Positions 27,288 through 36,648 of a DNA stretch of 64,000 bases are shown here, in pieces. This DNA is from Anaerosphaera aminiphila DSM 21120 (GTDB lineage Bacteria > Bacillota > Clostridia > Tissierellales > Peptoniphilaceae): positions 1-64,000 of the forward strand of contig NZ_FQXI01000007.1 of the NCBI RefSeq assembly GCF_900129925.1, in the 5' to 3' direction. The position numbers and the translations under genes were made by a program. The notes beneath the pieces were generated by a model. That model had not been told where the DNA came from and did not search any database. It saw nothing but the letters and a program-made list of their open reading frames with translations. Within the stretch, counting starts at the first letter, position 1. Every line of letters begins with the position of its first letter.

Positions 27288-28631
27288 TTACTCCTTTATT
27301 TCCCTCATTAAATTGTTAATTTTAATTTTTAAGGAAGTATCTTCTTCCATATCTCTTTCTACTTTGTTATAAGCATGTATTACTGTTGAGTGATCTCTTC
27401 CTCCAAATTCCTCTCCAATTTTAGGAAGGGATAAATCAGTGAGCTCTCTTGCGATATACATGGCTATTTGTCTAGGATATGCAATACTTCTAGTTCTTTT
27501 TTTAGAGTCTATATCATCTATATTTACCTTATAGCTCTTTGCAACAACTTCTTTTATTATTTGAGTATTTATAACTTTTTCCTTTTTTGTATTGTAAAGG
27601 TCTTTTAATACTATTGCCGCTGTCTGTTCCGATATTTCACTTGTAGTGAGTTTTGAATATGCCATTACTCTTGAAAGAGCTCCTTCAAGCTCACGAATGT
27701 TGCTTTTTACGTTTTCGGCAATAAAATTAATTACGTTATTTGGAATATTAAAGCCCTCTGATTCAGCTTTAGACCTTAAAATAGCAATTCTAGTCTCTAA
27801 ATCAGGAGGTCCTATATCCACCACTAGTCCCCAGGCAAATCTGGAAATAAGTCTTTCCTCCAAAGCTTTTATGTCCTTTGGCGGTTTGTCTGATGTGAGA
27901 ACTATTTGTCTATTTGACTCATGTAATTCATTAAATGTATGGAAAAATTCCTCTTGAGTCCTGTCCTTATCAGCAATAAACTGAATATCGTCAATTAAGA
28001 GCAGGTCAACTCTTCTGTACTTATTTCTAAAGGCCTCATTTTTATTAGTTTGAATAGAATTTATAAGTTCATTTGTAAATTGTTCACTTGTAACATAGAG
28101 AACTTTTTTACTTGGGTCTTGAGATTGTACAAAATGACCTATAGCCTGCATTAAGTGAGTTTTTCCAAGTCCAACTCCACCATATATAAAAAGCGGATTG
28201 GAATGAGCTTCGTGGGGGTTTAAGTAACTTTCAGCCACGGCAAGTGATGCTGCATGAGCAAACTCATTGCTCTTCCCCACTACAAAATTTTCAAAAATAT
28301 ACTTTTGATTTAATCTTGATTTAGGAAGAAAATTATTTGATTCTTTTTTTAATGAAACATTACTTTCATCTTCTGTTAAAATTATTGGCGTATAGTCTAC
28401 TTTGGTGACATCTTGAATACATTTTTTTACGAGCCTAAGCTGCGAAGAGTTATTAGTTAGTCGCGTTTTCATAAATTCAATGGGAACAGTGACATAAAAA
28501 ATTTTTTCCTCTTCGTCTATTTCTTTAAGCTTCATATCTTTGTACCATGTATTAAAGGAAACTGAAGCCATAGACTGTTGCTCCAATTTATTCATAATTT
28601 CGCTCCATAGACTGGAGAGATCTTTGTCCAT
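27288..28631 (-). CDS. dnaA: Chromosomal replication initiator DnaA
   Basis: 447 residues from the ATG at 28631, chosen for its TAGGAGG site; the open frame extends 22 codons further without one. Domain I LWSEIMNKLEQQSMASVSFN, AAA+ domain III with GGVGLGKTHLMQAIG and LLIDDIQFI, and domain IV with the signature GGRDHSTVIHAYNKV. It melts the origin and starts replication. Confidence 0.97.
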   Translation of the reverse strand: MDKDLSSLWSEIMNKLEQQSMASVSFNTWYKDMKLKEIDEEEKIFYVTVPIEFMKTRLTNNSSQLRLVKKCIQDVTKVDYTPIILTEDESNVSLKKESNNFLPKSRLNQKYIFENFVVGKSNEFAHAASLAVAESYLNPHEAHSNPLFIYGGVGLGKTHLMQAIGHFVQSQDPSKKVLYVTSEQFTNELINSIQTNKNEAFRNKYRRVDLLLIDDIQFIADKDRTQEEFFHTFNELHESNRQIVLTSDKPPKDIKALEERLISRFAWGLVVDIGPPDLETRIAILRSKAESEGFNIPNNVINFIAENVKSNIRELEGALSRVMAYSKLTTSEISEQTAAIVLKDLYNTKKEKVINTQIIKEVVAKSYKVNIDDIDSKKRTRSIAYPRQIAMYIARELTDLSLPKIGEEFGGRDHSTVIHAYNKVERDMEEDTSLKIKINNLMREIKE

Positions 28632-28679
28632 TTTATGCCTCCTAAAATTATAAACAAAACTAAATGTTAATAAAAAACT

Positions 28680-28925
28680 ATGGATAAAGTTATTCACATT
28701 TGTTAATAACCTGTTGATAGTTTAAATGTATATGTGAGATTGTTGATAGATATTTTACTGAAATCTAGCTTTTAAGTGAAAAAAGACTTAAAAAATAGAG
28801 TTTATAAACAGTTTATCCACAAACTGTTTATAACTCCTTTTATAAACAATTTTATTTTCATCAACAACACGATAAAGTTATTCACATATATTTTAACAAA
28901 AAAACCATAACTTATCAACAAGATG
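28680..28925. other. oriC, upstream dnaA box cluster
   Basis: DnaA boxes TTATTCACA at 28690-28698 and 28878-28886, TTATCCACA at 28813-28821, TTATCAACA at 28912-28920 and inverse TGTTGATAG at 28712-28720 and 28742-28750. The central box is enclosed by a perfect 13-base inverted repeat (28802-28814 and 28821-28833). The AT-rich remainder of the 28632-28973 gap probably holds the unwinding element and the dnaA promoter. Confidence 0.85.
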
Positions 28926-28973
28926 AAATTAGGATGCTTACTTAATTTTAAATAAAAGTTTAGTTATAATTTC

Positions 28974-29003
28974 TTGACAATAATGGGGCTAATCTAATAT
29001 AAT
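28974..29003 (+). promoter_or_regulatory. Promoter of rpmH-rnpA operon
   Basis: TTGACA (28974-28979), 18 bases, TATAAT (28998-29003), both perfect consensus, 31 bases before the rpmH start. Confidence 0.88.
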
Positions 29004-29034
29004 TTGTAGTACTGTAATTAGGAGGTGATTTTAA

Positions 29035-29169
29035 ATGAAGAGAACATACCAACCAAAGAACAAACAAAGAAAAAGAGAACACGGTTTTAGAGCTAGAATG
29101 AGAACTAGAGCAGGAAGAAGTATTATTAAGGCAAGAAGAAGAAAAGGTAGAAAGATACTTTCAGCTTAA
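29035..29169 (+). CDS. rpmH: 50S ribosomal protein L34
   Basis: 44 residues: [30 protein letters not shown] and the basic end [12 protein letters not shown] are the L34 pattern. GGAGGTGATT lies ahead of the ATG. It starts the rightward operon away from the origin. Confidence 0.98.
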   Translation: MKRTYQPKNKQRKREHGFRARMRTRAGRSIIKARRRKGRKILSA

Positions 29170-29185
29170 TTAAAAATGAGGAAAA

Positions 29186-29509
29186 ATGAAGGATTGTTAT
29201 TTAAAGAAAAACATTGAGTTTCAAAGAGTGTATTCGGCAAGAAACATAAACGGAAATAAAAGTCTTACTGTATTTTATAAGAAAAACAACTTAAACTGCA
29301 AGAGAGTGGGATTTACTATTACTAAAAAAATAGGAAATGCCGTCACTAGAAATAAAATAAAGAGAAGACTTAAAGAAATTTACAGAGAGTGTAGTGGAGA
29401 GCTAAAAAACGGATATGACTACGTATTTGTAGTTAAAAAAGGTGTTGATAAGTTAAGTTTTAATGAACTTAAGAATTCTTTTATACATTTATCAAAGAGA
29501 ATCAGGTGA
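29186..29509 (+). CDS. rnpA: Ribonuclease P protein component
   Basis: 107 residues with the RnpA core VGFTITKKIGNAVTRNKIKR and RLKEIYRE. It binds the RNase P RNA to process tRNA 5' ends. It follows rpmH by 16 bases. Confidence 0.96.
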   Translation: MKDCYLKKNIEFQRVYSARNINGNKSLTVFYKKNNLNCKRVGFTITKKIGNAVTRNKIKRRLKEIYRECSGELKNGYDYVFVVKKGVDKLSFNELKNSFIHLSKRIR

Positions 29510-29513
29510 TATT

Positions 29514-29729
29514 GTGAAAAAAGTAGCTATGTGTTTAATAAAATTTTATCAAAAAGTCATATCAAAGTATATATTTCCAGGAGCCCATTGTAGATTCTAT
29601 CCAACTTGTTCTCAATACGCATACATGGCCTATGAAAAGTATGGATTTTTTAAAGGCTCTTACCTATCGGTAAGAAGAATTTTAAGATGTAATCCCTTTT
29701 TTAAAGGCGGATACGATCCACTTCCTTAA
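29514..29729 (+). CDS. yidD: Membrane protein insertion efficiency factor YidD
   Basis: 71 residues from the GTG at 29514, supported by AGGTGAT; the longer frame from 29463 overlaps rnpA and lacks support. Core: ALIKFYQKV-like IKFYQKVISKYIFPG, HCRFYPTCSQYAYMAYEKYG and RILRCNPFFKGGYDPLP, the HCRFxPxCSxY and RCNP-GGxDP signature. Confidence 0.95.
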   Translation: MKKVAMCLIKFYQKVISKYIFPGAHCRFYPTCSQYAYMAYEKYGFFKGSYLSVRRILRCNPFFKGGYDPLP

Positions 29730-29743
29730 GAACAGGAGGCATA

Positions 29744-30466
29744 ATGGAAGCAATAAGAAAACTTTTGGGAATGTTTTTAAGATTTATTTATGATGTATTG
29801 GCATCAACATTCTCAGCAGAACCAGAAAGTATATCTTTCTTTGCTCTTTCAATTATTATTGCAACAATTATATTAAAACTTGTAATGGTTCCGGTAACTG
29901 TATCACAAGTAAGGAATCAAAAAAAGATGGCTGAACTTCAACCAGAACTTGAGAAATTACAAAAAAAGTATAAACACGATGAAAAAACTCTAATGGTAAA
30001 ACAACAACAACTTTATAAGGATTCAAACTATAATATGTTGTCAGGTTGTCTGCCAATGATAGTGCAGTTAGTAATACTAATGGCATTTTATAGAGTGTTC
30101 TGGGAACCGGCAAAATACGCATTTACCGATGCTAAAATGTTTGCTGAAATGAATAAGAATTTCTTTTTTATACAAAACTTGGAAGTTGTAGACAAGTCTA
30201 TGATTTTGGGAATAATAGCTGCAGTGACAACATTTTTAACATCGTATATAACAACTAAAAACCCTGCACAACAGACGGTGCAAAATCAACAATCACAATC
30301 TATGATGTCAGGTATGATGGTAATGATGCCTCTAATGATACTTTGGATGTCGAGAACTATGCAAGCTGCTCTTGTATTGTACTGGACTATAAGTAATATT
30401 TTTGCAATAATTCAGCAGTTGATTTCTAACTATATTGTTGCTAAAAACATGGAGGAAACAAAATGA
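29744..30466 (+). CDS. yidC: Membrane protein insertase YidC/Oxa1
   Basis: 240 residues with five helices. After the first helix, ALSIIIATIILKLVMVPVT and the coiled loop QKKMAELQPELEKLQKKYKH, then CLPMIVQLVILMAFYRV and the closing LVLYWTISNIFAIIQQ. It inserts proteins into the cytoplasmic membrane. No lipoprotein signal is visible, unlike Bacillus SpoIIIJ. The stop overlaps jag by four bases. Confidence 0.95.
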   Translation: MEAIRKLLGMFLRFIYDVLASTFSAEPESISFFALSIIIATIILKLVMVPVTVSQVRNQKKMAELQPELEKLQKKYKHDEKTLMVKQQQLYKDSNYNMLSGCLPMIVQLVILMAFYRVFWEPAKYAFTDAKMFAEMNKNFFFIQNLEVVDKSMILGIIAAVTTFLTSYITTKNPAQQTVQNQQSQSMMSGMMVMMPLMILWMSRTMQAALVLYWTISNIFAIIQQLISNYIVAKNMEETK

Positions 30467-31221
30467 ATTATGTAATTAAAACAGCTAAAACTGTAGATGA
30501 AGCCGTAAGTCAGGCTCTAGTAGAACTAAATATTTCACTTGAAGATGCAAAAGTTGAAGTTATAGAAGAACCTTCGAAGGGTTTTTTAGGACTTATTGGT
30601 GCTAAAGACGCCACAGTAAAAGTGTCAAAAGTTGAAGATACTAAGGAAATATTAAAAGAAATATTTAGCGAAGACCCAGAGAAGAGCCAAAACATGCCAG
30701 GAATGGATGAACTAGAAAATAAATCTCTTAATGAAGAGCTAATTGATGCTCCTATAGAGAGATCTGAAGAAGATATAACAAGAGAATTTATGGATAAGCT
30801 AATGCATTCACTTGATATAGACTATGACCTTGAAATTGAGAGAAAAGACAATGTTTTAAGAGTCAACATTCTAGGAGATGAACAAAAACTGGGTATAGTA
30901 ATTGGAAAAAGAGGAGCTACTCTGGATTCAATTCAATATATACTGAGTTTAATAGTAAATAAAAACTCCAGTGAATATATAAGAGTAGTAGTAGATTCAA
31001 GTGACTACAGAAAAAAAAGAGAGCAGACATTAAGAGAACTTGCTAAGAAAATGGCTACAAAGGTTTTAAAGACAAACAGGTCTATAAGACTGGAGCCAAT
31101 GAGTGCACAGGAAAGAAAGATAATACATGAGACACTACAGGACTACGAAGGAGTAATAACGCACTCTGAGGGAAAAGAACCCTATAGAAAAATAGTAATT
31201 CAAAAAGAGAGAAAATATTAA
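30463..31221 (+). CDS. jag: RNA-binding protein Jag (KhpB)
   Basis: 252 residues: N-terminal Jag domain (VIKTAKTVDEAVSQALVELN, then EEPSKGFLGLIGAKDA), an acidic linker, a KH domain with LGIVIGKRGATLDSIQY, and R3H with RSIRLEPMSAQERKIIHETL. It binds RNA and is tied to cell-envelope growth in Gram-positives. Coupled to yidC. Confidence 0.95.
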   Translation: MNYVIKTAKTVDEAVSQALVELNISLEDAKVEVIEEPSKGFLGLIGAKDATVKVSKVEDTKEILKEIFSEDPEKSQNMPGMDELENKSLNEELIDAPIERSEEDITREFMDKLMHSLDIDYDLEIERKDNVLRVNILGDEQKLGIVIGKRGATLDSIQYILSLIVNKNSSEYIRVVVDSSDYRKKREQTLRELAKKMATKVLKTNRSIRLEPMSAQERKIIHETLQDYEGVITHSEGKEPYRKIVIQKERKY

Positions 31222-31245
31222 AACCGAGATTACTCGGTTTTTTTA
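31221..31245 (+). terminator. Terminator after jag
   Basis: AAACCGAG, ATTA, CTCGGTTT with a T-run, starting in the jag stop codon. Confidence 0.92.
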
Positions 31246-31392
31246 TTTTTAAATAAAAATACTGTATACTATAGAGAAGTGTTAATATAATTACGCTAAA
31301 GATTGAGTTTAGGGATTAAATTTAATTATTTTATAGTAATATCCAGTGTTTTATTGTATTATATTAATCTAATATATTGCGAAGGTGATTTT

Positions 31393-32772
31393 ATGATGAG
31401 TACTGAAACTATTTCTGCAATCTCAACAGCCACAGGAGAAGCGGGAATTGGAATAGTTAGAATGAGTGGAGAAAAGTCTGTTGAAATTGCAAATAGTATG
31501 TTTAAACCTATTTCAAAAAAAAGTTTAACAGACTCTGAAAATAGAAAACTTTTATACGGACACATATATGATGGTGACAAACTTATAGACGAAGTATTAA
31601 TAGCTAAAATGATGGCACCAAGCACCTACACAAGAGAAGATGTAGTTGAAATTTACTGTCATGGTGGAATAATATCTGTGAGAAAGATATTAAATATGAC
31701 CTTGGACAGAGGAGCTAGAATAGCTGAACCTGGCGAATTTACAAAGAGGGCCTTTTTAAACGGAAGACTTGATTTAACGCAGGCCGAAGCAGTAATAGAC
31801 CTTATAAAGTCAAAGTCTGAAATATCCTACGATGTGAGTATTAGACAACTTGAAGGTTCACTTTCAGGAAAAATTGAAGAAATAAGAGAAAAGGTAATGT
31901 CTATGACGGCGCTAATAGTTGCCAATATAGATTTTCCTGAAGATGAAATAGTAGAAGCTACCTATAGTTCTTTAAACAGTGATGCAAAAGACGTAATAAA
32001 GAGCTTAGATGAATTAATAGAAAATTCAAATAGGGGGAAACTCCTAAGAGACGGAATAAACACTGTAATACTGGGCAAGCCCAATGTGGGAAAGAGTTCT
32101 CTATTAAACGGTTTACTGCGTGATGAAAGAGCTATAGTTACAGATATACCAGGCACTACCAGAGATGTCATAACAGATTATGTAAACTTAGAGGGAATTC
32201 TCTTAAAGATTACAGATACGGCAGGTATTAGAAATACAGAAGATAAAGTTGAAAAAATAGGTGTTGACTTGGCTAAAAAATCCATAGAGGACAGTGACCT
32301 AGTCATTGCAATCTTTGACGGTTCAAGACCTTTTGATATAAATGATGAAGAGATTATAAACTTAATTAAAAATAAGAAGTCAATAATTTTAATGAATAAA
32401 TCTGATTTAAGCAGAGTTGTTTCAGAAAAAGATATAAGAGAACTTCTGGGAGATAGAGAGTATTTAGATATATCAGTTGTGGGACAAGGTGAAATACTAA
32501 AAATTGAAGAACAGATAAAAAATATGTTCTTTGATGGAGAGATAAGAGAAAATTCAGAGGTATACGTCAACAACTTAAGGCATGTGAGAGCTCTTAAAAG
32601 GGCCCGAGAATCAATGGATGAAGTTAAGCTGGATATAGACAACGAAGTTTTCTTAGACCTTCTGGAAGTCAACCTGGAGGACGTATTATCCAGTCTGGGA
32701 GAAATAACAGGACAAACTACAACAGAAGATGTTTTAGATAAAGTATTTAGCGAATTTTGTATTGGAAAGTAG
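31393..32772 (+). CDS. mnmE: tRNA modification GTPase MnmE
   Basis: 459 residues from the ATG at 31393 behind GAAGGTGA; the longer open frame has no ribosome site. N-terminal tetrahydrofolate domain (TETISAISTATGEAGIGIVR), G domain with GKPNVGKSSLLNGL, DIPGTTRD, DTAG and MNKSDL, and the C-terminal zinc-free FCIGK with the catalytic Cys. With MnmG it makes the 5-carboxymethylaminomethyl group on wobble U34. Confidence 0.97.
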   Translation: MMSTETISAISTATGEAGIGIVRMSGEKSVEIANSMFKPISKKSLTDSENRKLLYGHIYDGDKLIDEVLIAKMMAPSTYTREDVVEIYCHGGIISVRKILNMTLDRGARIAEPGEFTKRAFLNGRLDLTQAEAVIDLIKSKSEISYDVSIRQLEGSLSGKIEEIREKVMSMTALIVANIDFPEDEIVEATYSSLNSDAKDVIKSLDELIENSNRGKLLRDGINTVILGKPNVGKSSLLNGLLRDERAIVTDIPGTTRDVITDYVNLEGILLKITDTAGIRNTEDKVEKIGVDLAKKSIEDSDLVIAIFDGSRPFDINDEEIINLIKNKKSIILMNKSDLSRVVSEKDIRELLGDREYLDISVVGQGEILKIEEQIKNMFFDGEIRENSEVYVNNLRHVRALKRARESMDEVKLDIDNEVFLDLLEVNLEDVLSSLGEITGQTTTEDVLDKVFSEFCIGK

Positions 32773-32784
32773 GAATAAAATAAT

Positions 32785-34680
32785 ATGGCAGAAATAAGAG
32801 AATATATAGCATCTGAATCAGATGTAGTAGTTGTAGGAGCAGGTCACGCAGGTTGTGAAGCTGCTCTTGCTACTGCAAGAATGGGATTTAAAACAGTGCT
32901 CTTGTGTATGAATTTAGATTCAATAGCAGCAATGAGCTGTAATCCAAATATTGGAGGAACAGGAAAAGGCCACTTAGTAAGAGAAGTAGACGCTCTTGGC
33001 GGTGAAATGGGCAGAAATATTGACAGAACTTTTATACAGTCCAGAATGTTAAATACTTCCAAAGGACCGGCCGTACACTCCCTTAGAGCGCAGGCAGACA
33101 AGAGAAAATACCATGAGAGCATGAAGAGAGTTATTGAAAAACAAGAAAATTTGTTTTTAAGAGAAGCAGAGGCAACAGAAATACTGTTAAAAGACAATAA
33201 AGTTTTCGGAATTAAGTCTAAAACAGGAGCTATATACAAGACAAAGACGGCAATAATCTGTACTGGAACATTTTTAAAAGGAAGAATATATATGGGTGAA
33301 GTCAACTATTCATCAGGACCACAGGGCTTTCAACCAGCGGATGAACTTTCCACTTCTCTAAGAGATATAGGACTGGACCTTGTGAGACTAAAGACAGGAA
33401 CACCTGCTAGAGTGCTAAAGTCATCAATTGACTTTTCTAAAATGGAAATACAACCTGGAGATGAAAAAATAGTTCCCTTTTCCTTTGACAATATAGATAA
33501 AGACTTGGACAAAGAGCAAGAAGCTTGTTATTTGACATACACTACAGAAGAAAGTCATGAGATAATTTTAAAAAATATAAACAGATCAGCCTTATATCTA
33601 GGCGATATCGAAGGGCCTGGGCCAAGATACTGCCCATCTATTGAAGACAAGGTAATGAGATTTAGAGACAAGAATAAGCATCAAGTGTTTATAGAGCCTG
33701 AGGGCTTAACTACAGAGGAGATGTATATACAGGGAGTATCTTCATCTCTACCGGAAGAAATTCAAACTGAGATTTACCACAAAATAGAAGGCCTTGAAAA
33801 CTGTCACATTATGAGGTCTGCCTATGCAATTGAGTATGATGCAATAGATGCAACAGTTTTAAAGAGAACTCTTGAACACATGGATATCTCTGGATTGTTT
33901 TTTGCAGGGCAAATAAACGGATCTTCAGGATATGAAGAAGCTGCCGGACAGGGATTAGTAGCCGGGATAAATGCAGCTTTAAAACTTCAAAGTAAGGAAC
34001 CTTTTATATTGGACAGATCTGAGGCGTATATAGGAGTTTTAATAGATGACTTAGTTACAAAGGGAGCAAAAGAGCCTTATAGAATGATGACTGCAAGAGC
34101 TGAGTATAGACTTACTCTAAGACAGGACAATGCAGACCTTAGATTAACTCAAAAGGGCTATGATGTAGGACTTGTAACAAGAGAAAAATATGATAGATAT
34201 TTATATAGAAAAGAAAATATAGATAGAGAAATAAATAGAGTTAGAAGTCTACAAATAAACCCTACGGAAAAGAATAATGAAATACTGGTAGAAATAAGAA
34301 GTACGCCAATTAAAAACCCTCAAAGTTTACTGGAGTTAATTAGAAGACCTGAGTTAGACTATAGCAAAGTAAGTGTATTTGACTTAGAAAGACCTGAGTT
34401 AAGAGACGATATAATAGAAGAAGTTGAAACGGAAATTAAATATGAGGGATATATTAAGAAGCAACAAGTGCAGATAAATCAGTTTAAAAAGCTTGAAAAC
34501 AAAAAGTTGGATTTAAATTTGGACTATTCAAAAATAGAGGGATTAAGACTTGAAGCCAGAGAAAAGCTACAAAAGATAAAACCTGAATCACTTGGTCAAG
34601 CATCTAGAATATTGGGAGTTTCGCCGGCAGATATTAACGTACTATTAATACACCTTGAACAGTTGAGGAGACAAAAATGA
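32785..34680 (+). CDS. mnmG: tRNA U34 modification enzyme MnmG (GidA)
   Basis: 631 residues. FAD-binding [50 protein letters not shown] and [16 protein letters not shown] are the MnmG signatures. Partner of MnmE, encoded 12 bases before it. Confidence 0.98.
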   Translation: MAEIREYIASESDVVVVGAGHAGCEAALATARMGFKTVLLCMNLDSIAAMSCNPNIGGTGKGHLVREVDALGGEMGRNIDRTFIQSRMLNTSKGPAVHSLRAQADKRKYHESMKRVIEKQENLFLREAEATEILLKDNKVFGIKSKTGAIYKTKTAIICTGTFLKGRIYMGEVNYSSGPQGFQPADELSTSLRDIGLDLVRLKTGTPARVLKSSIDFSKMEIQPGDEKIVPFSFDNIDKDLDKEQEACYLTYTTEESHEIILKNINRSALYLGDIEGPGPRYCPSIEDKVMRFRDKNKHQVFIEPEGLTTEEMYIQGVSSSLPEEIQTEIYHKIEGLENCHIMRSAYAIEYDAIDATVLKRTLEHMDISGLFFAGQINGSSGYEEAAGQGLVAGINAALKLQSKEPFILDRSEAYIGVLIDDLVTKGAKEPYRMMTARAEYRLTLRQDNADLRLTQKGYDVGLVTREKYDRYLYRKENIDREINRVRSLQINPTEKNNEILVEIRSTPIKNPQSLLELIRRPELDYSKVSVFDLERPELRDDIIEEVETEIKYEGYIKKQQVQINQFKKLENKKLDLNLDYSKIEGLRLEAREKLQKIKPESLGQASRILGVSPADINVLLIHLEQLRRQK

Positions 34681-35372
34681 GTTTAGCGAAAAAAATAGAA
34701 GACTTTAATCTAAACTCTGAAAGTGCAAAAGAATTGGAAGAATACAAGGATATTCTACTGGAGTGGAATCAAAAGATGAATCTCACAGCGATAACAAAGA
34801 GTGATGAAGTTGATATTAAACACTTCTTGGACTCTCTGTCACTTTTTAAGGCAGATTATTTAAATGGTAGTCAAAGTGTAATTGACATAGGAACGGGAGC
34901 TGGATTTCCGGGAATAGTATTAAAAGTTTACAACAAAAATTTAAAAATCACACTGCTGGACTCTTTAAACAAGAGAATACTATTTTTAAACGAAGTGATA
35001 GATAAGTTAAACTTAAAAAATATAGATACAATTCACGGAAGAGCTGAAGAGTTGGGAAGAAAACTGGAGTACAGAGAAGCCTTTGACGTTGCCACATCAA
35101 GAGCTGTAGCCAACTTATCTACACTCTTAGAATATGACCTGCCCTTTGTAAAAGTTGGAGGATATCTAATAGCAATGAAGGGTCCGGAATATGAAGTAGA
35201 GCTGGAGAAAGCTTCAAAAGCTATAGAAGTGTTGGGTGGGAAACTTGAAGAAGTTGTAAAAATTGACCTACCTGAAGAAATAACTCATTATCTGGTAGTA
35301 ATAAAAAAAATAAAAAGCACTCCGTTTAAGTATCCACGAGCTGGAGGCAAGCCAAAGAACAAACCACTTTAA
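34677..35372 (+). CDS. rsmG: 16S rRNA (guanine-527-N7)-methyltransferase
   Basis: 231 residues. [27 protein letters not shown], the SAM motif [16 protein letters not shown] and ATSRAVANL identify RsmG. The ATGA overlap with mnmG shows coupling. The C-terminal [14 protein letters not shown] is typical. Confidence 0.97.
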   Translation: MSLAKKIEDFNLNSESAKELEEYKDILLEWNQKMNLTAITKSDEVDIKHFLDSLSLFKADYLNGSQSVIDIGTGAGFPGIVLKVYNKNLKITLLDSLNKRILFLNEVIDKLNLKNIDTIHGRAEELGRKLEYREAFDVATSRAVANLSTLLEYDLPFVKVGGYLIAMKGPEYEVELEKASKAIEVLGGKLEEVVKIDLPEEITHYLVVIKKIKSTPFKYPRAGGKPKNKPL

Positions 35373-35400
35373 AAGCGACACTGTTTAGTGTTGCTTTTTT
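35371..35400 (+). terminator. Terminator after rsmG
   Basis: AAAAGCGACACT, GTTT, AGTGTTGCTTTT with a T-run, overlapping the rsmG stop. Confidence 0.9.
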
Positions 35401-35452
35401 ATTTGCATAAGAAGAGATTTAAAGTATAATTATAGGTAGACAATTAAATAGC

Positions 35453-35466
35453 GCTCCACGTGGAGC
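35453..35466. promoter_or_regulatory. parS-like centromere site 1
   Basis: Perfect palindrome GCTCCACGTGGAGC, a variant of the Bacillus parS core (TGTTCCACGTGAAACA, known) with an altered outer part. It lies ahead of soj-spo0J, and an almost identical site flanks the next gene on its other side. Confidence 0.75.
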
Positions 35467-35498
35467 ATTGTTTAATTACAAAAATGAAGGTGTAATCT

Positions 35499-35840
35499 AT
35501 GGAAGATGAGAGATTTAAGAAGATAGTAAAGAACTTAGCTGACAATTTAAAATTAGAAATCGGCATTAATCCAAGTACAGGTGAAGAGGGAATAAAAATA
35601 AATGAAATTCCCACTGAAATGGATGTGGAATTTATAAAGCTGAATAAAGAAAAAATTATATTAGCTTTAAAGAGTTTAAAAGAAGATGAAAAAGCAGAAG
35701 ATAAAATTGAAGTTGAAAATGAAATAGAAGTTAAACTTTTATTTAAAGAGTCAGTTTATAAAAAACTACTTGAAAACTCTGAAGAGGAAAGCTTAAATGT
35801 AGAAGAGTATATTTTAAGCGTATTAAATGAAAAAATATAA
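35499..35840 (+). CDS. Small acidic protein between two parS-like sites, possible ribbon-helix-helix end
   Basis: 113 residues, rich in Glu and Lys. Not recognised overall. The C-terminal segment EIEVKLLFKESVYKKLLENS followed by LNVEEYILSVLNE resembles a ribbon-helix-helix (strand, helix, turn, helix), which usually binds DNA as a dimer. That is inference. GAAGGTG precedes the ATG. It sits between rsmG and soj, where some Firmicutes have noc, but it shows no ParB-like domain. Confidence 0.7.
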   Translation: MEDERFKKIVKNLADNLKLEIGINPSTGEEGIKINEIPTEMDVEFIKLNKEKIILALKSLKEDEKAEDKIEVENEIEVKLLFKESVYKKLLENSEEESLNVEEYILSVLNEKI

Positions 35841-35841
35841 T

Positions 35842-35855
35842 GCTCCACGTGGAGC
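35842..35855. promoter_or_regulatory. parS-like centromere site 2
   Basis: GCTCCACGTGGAGC again, starting two bases after the stop of the 113-residue gene and 32 bases before soj. The flanks (AT- and -GT) are close to the reverse of site 1. Confidence 0.75.
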
Positions 35856-35887
35856 GTTATATTAAATAAAAATAAAAGGGAGGTACT

Positions 35888-36640
35888 ATGGCGAAAGTTA
35901 TCACAGTTTTCAATCAAAAAGGTGGAGTTGGAAAGACTACTACAGTCGTAAACCTTTCAGCTGCGCTTGCCAAATTAAAAAAGAAAGTACTAGTCATAGA
36001 TATGGATCCTCAGGCAAATGCAACTAGCGGACTTGGAGTGGAAAAGGACAGAGAAAAAAACGTATACGACTTGCTTACAGATGGAGAGTCAGAAGTAATA
36101 ATAAAAACGAAGACAAAAAACTTGGATTTAATTCCATCTACTTCGGATTTAGCGGGCATTGAAATAGAACTTTCTCAAAGAGAGTCTTGGCAACTAATAT
36201 TAAAACAAAACATATCAAATTTAATAGAGGACTATGACTACTGTATTATAGATTCTCCACCTTCCTTGGGTGTATTGTCAATGATGGCACTAGTGGCATC
36301 AGATAGTATATTAATTCCTGTACAGAGCGAATACTATGCCCTGGAAGGCGTTGGACAACTAATGGATACTATTACTTTAGTAAAAAATAATTTTAATCCA
36401 AATTTAAAAATTGAGGGAGTTGTAATGTGTATGTATGACTCCAGAACAAATCTATCTGTTCAAGTTTGTGAGGAAGTAAAGGGATTTTTTGACGACTTGG
36501 TATATAAAAATGTAATTCCTAGAAATGTGAGATTGGCAGAGGCGCCAAGTTATGGAATGACAATTTTTGAATACGACAAGTTTTCAAAGGGAGCTAGAAG
36601 CTATACGAAACTGGCAAAAGAATTTATTAATAGAGAATAG
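35888..36640 (+). CDS. soj: Chromosome partitioning ATPase Soj/ParA
   Basis: 250 residues. Deviant Walker A FNQKGGVGKTTTVVNLSAAL, VLVIDMDPQANATSG, and CIIDSPPSLG. It drives origin segregation and regulates DnaA through ATP-dependent dimerisation, with Spo0J as its activator. Ribosome site GGGAGG. The gene directly follows parS-like site 2. Confidence 0.96.
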   Translation: MAKVITVFNQKGGVGKTTTVVNLSAALAKLKKKVLVIDMDPQANATSGLGVEKDREKNVYDLLTDGESEVIIKTKTKNLDLIPSTSDLAGIEIELSQRESWQLILKQNISNLIEDYDYCIIDSPPSLGVLSMMALVASDSILIPVQSEYYALEGVGQLMDTITLVKNNFNPNLKIEGVVMCMYDSRTNLSVQVCEEVKGFFDDLVYKNVIPRNVRLAEAPSYGMTIFEYDKFSKGARSYTKLAKEFINRE

Positions 36641-36648
36641 GTGATTAA

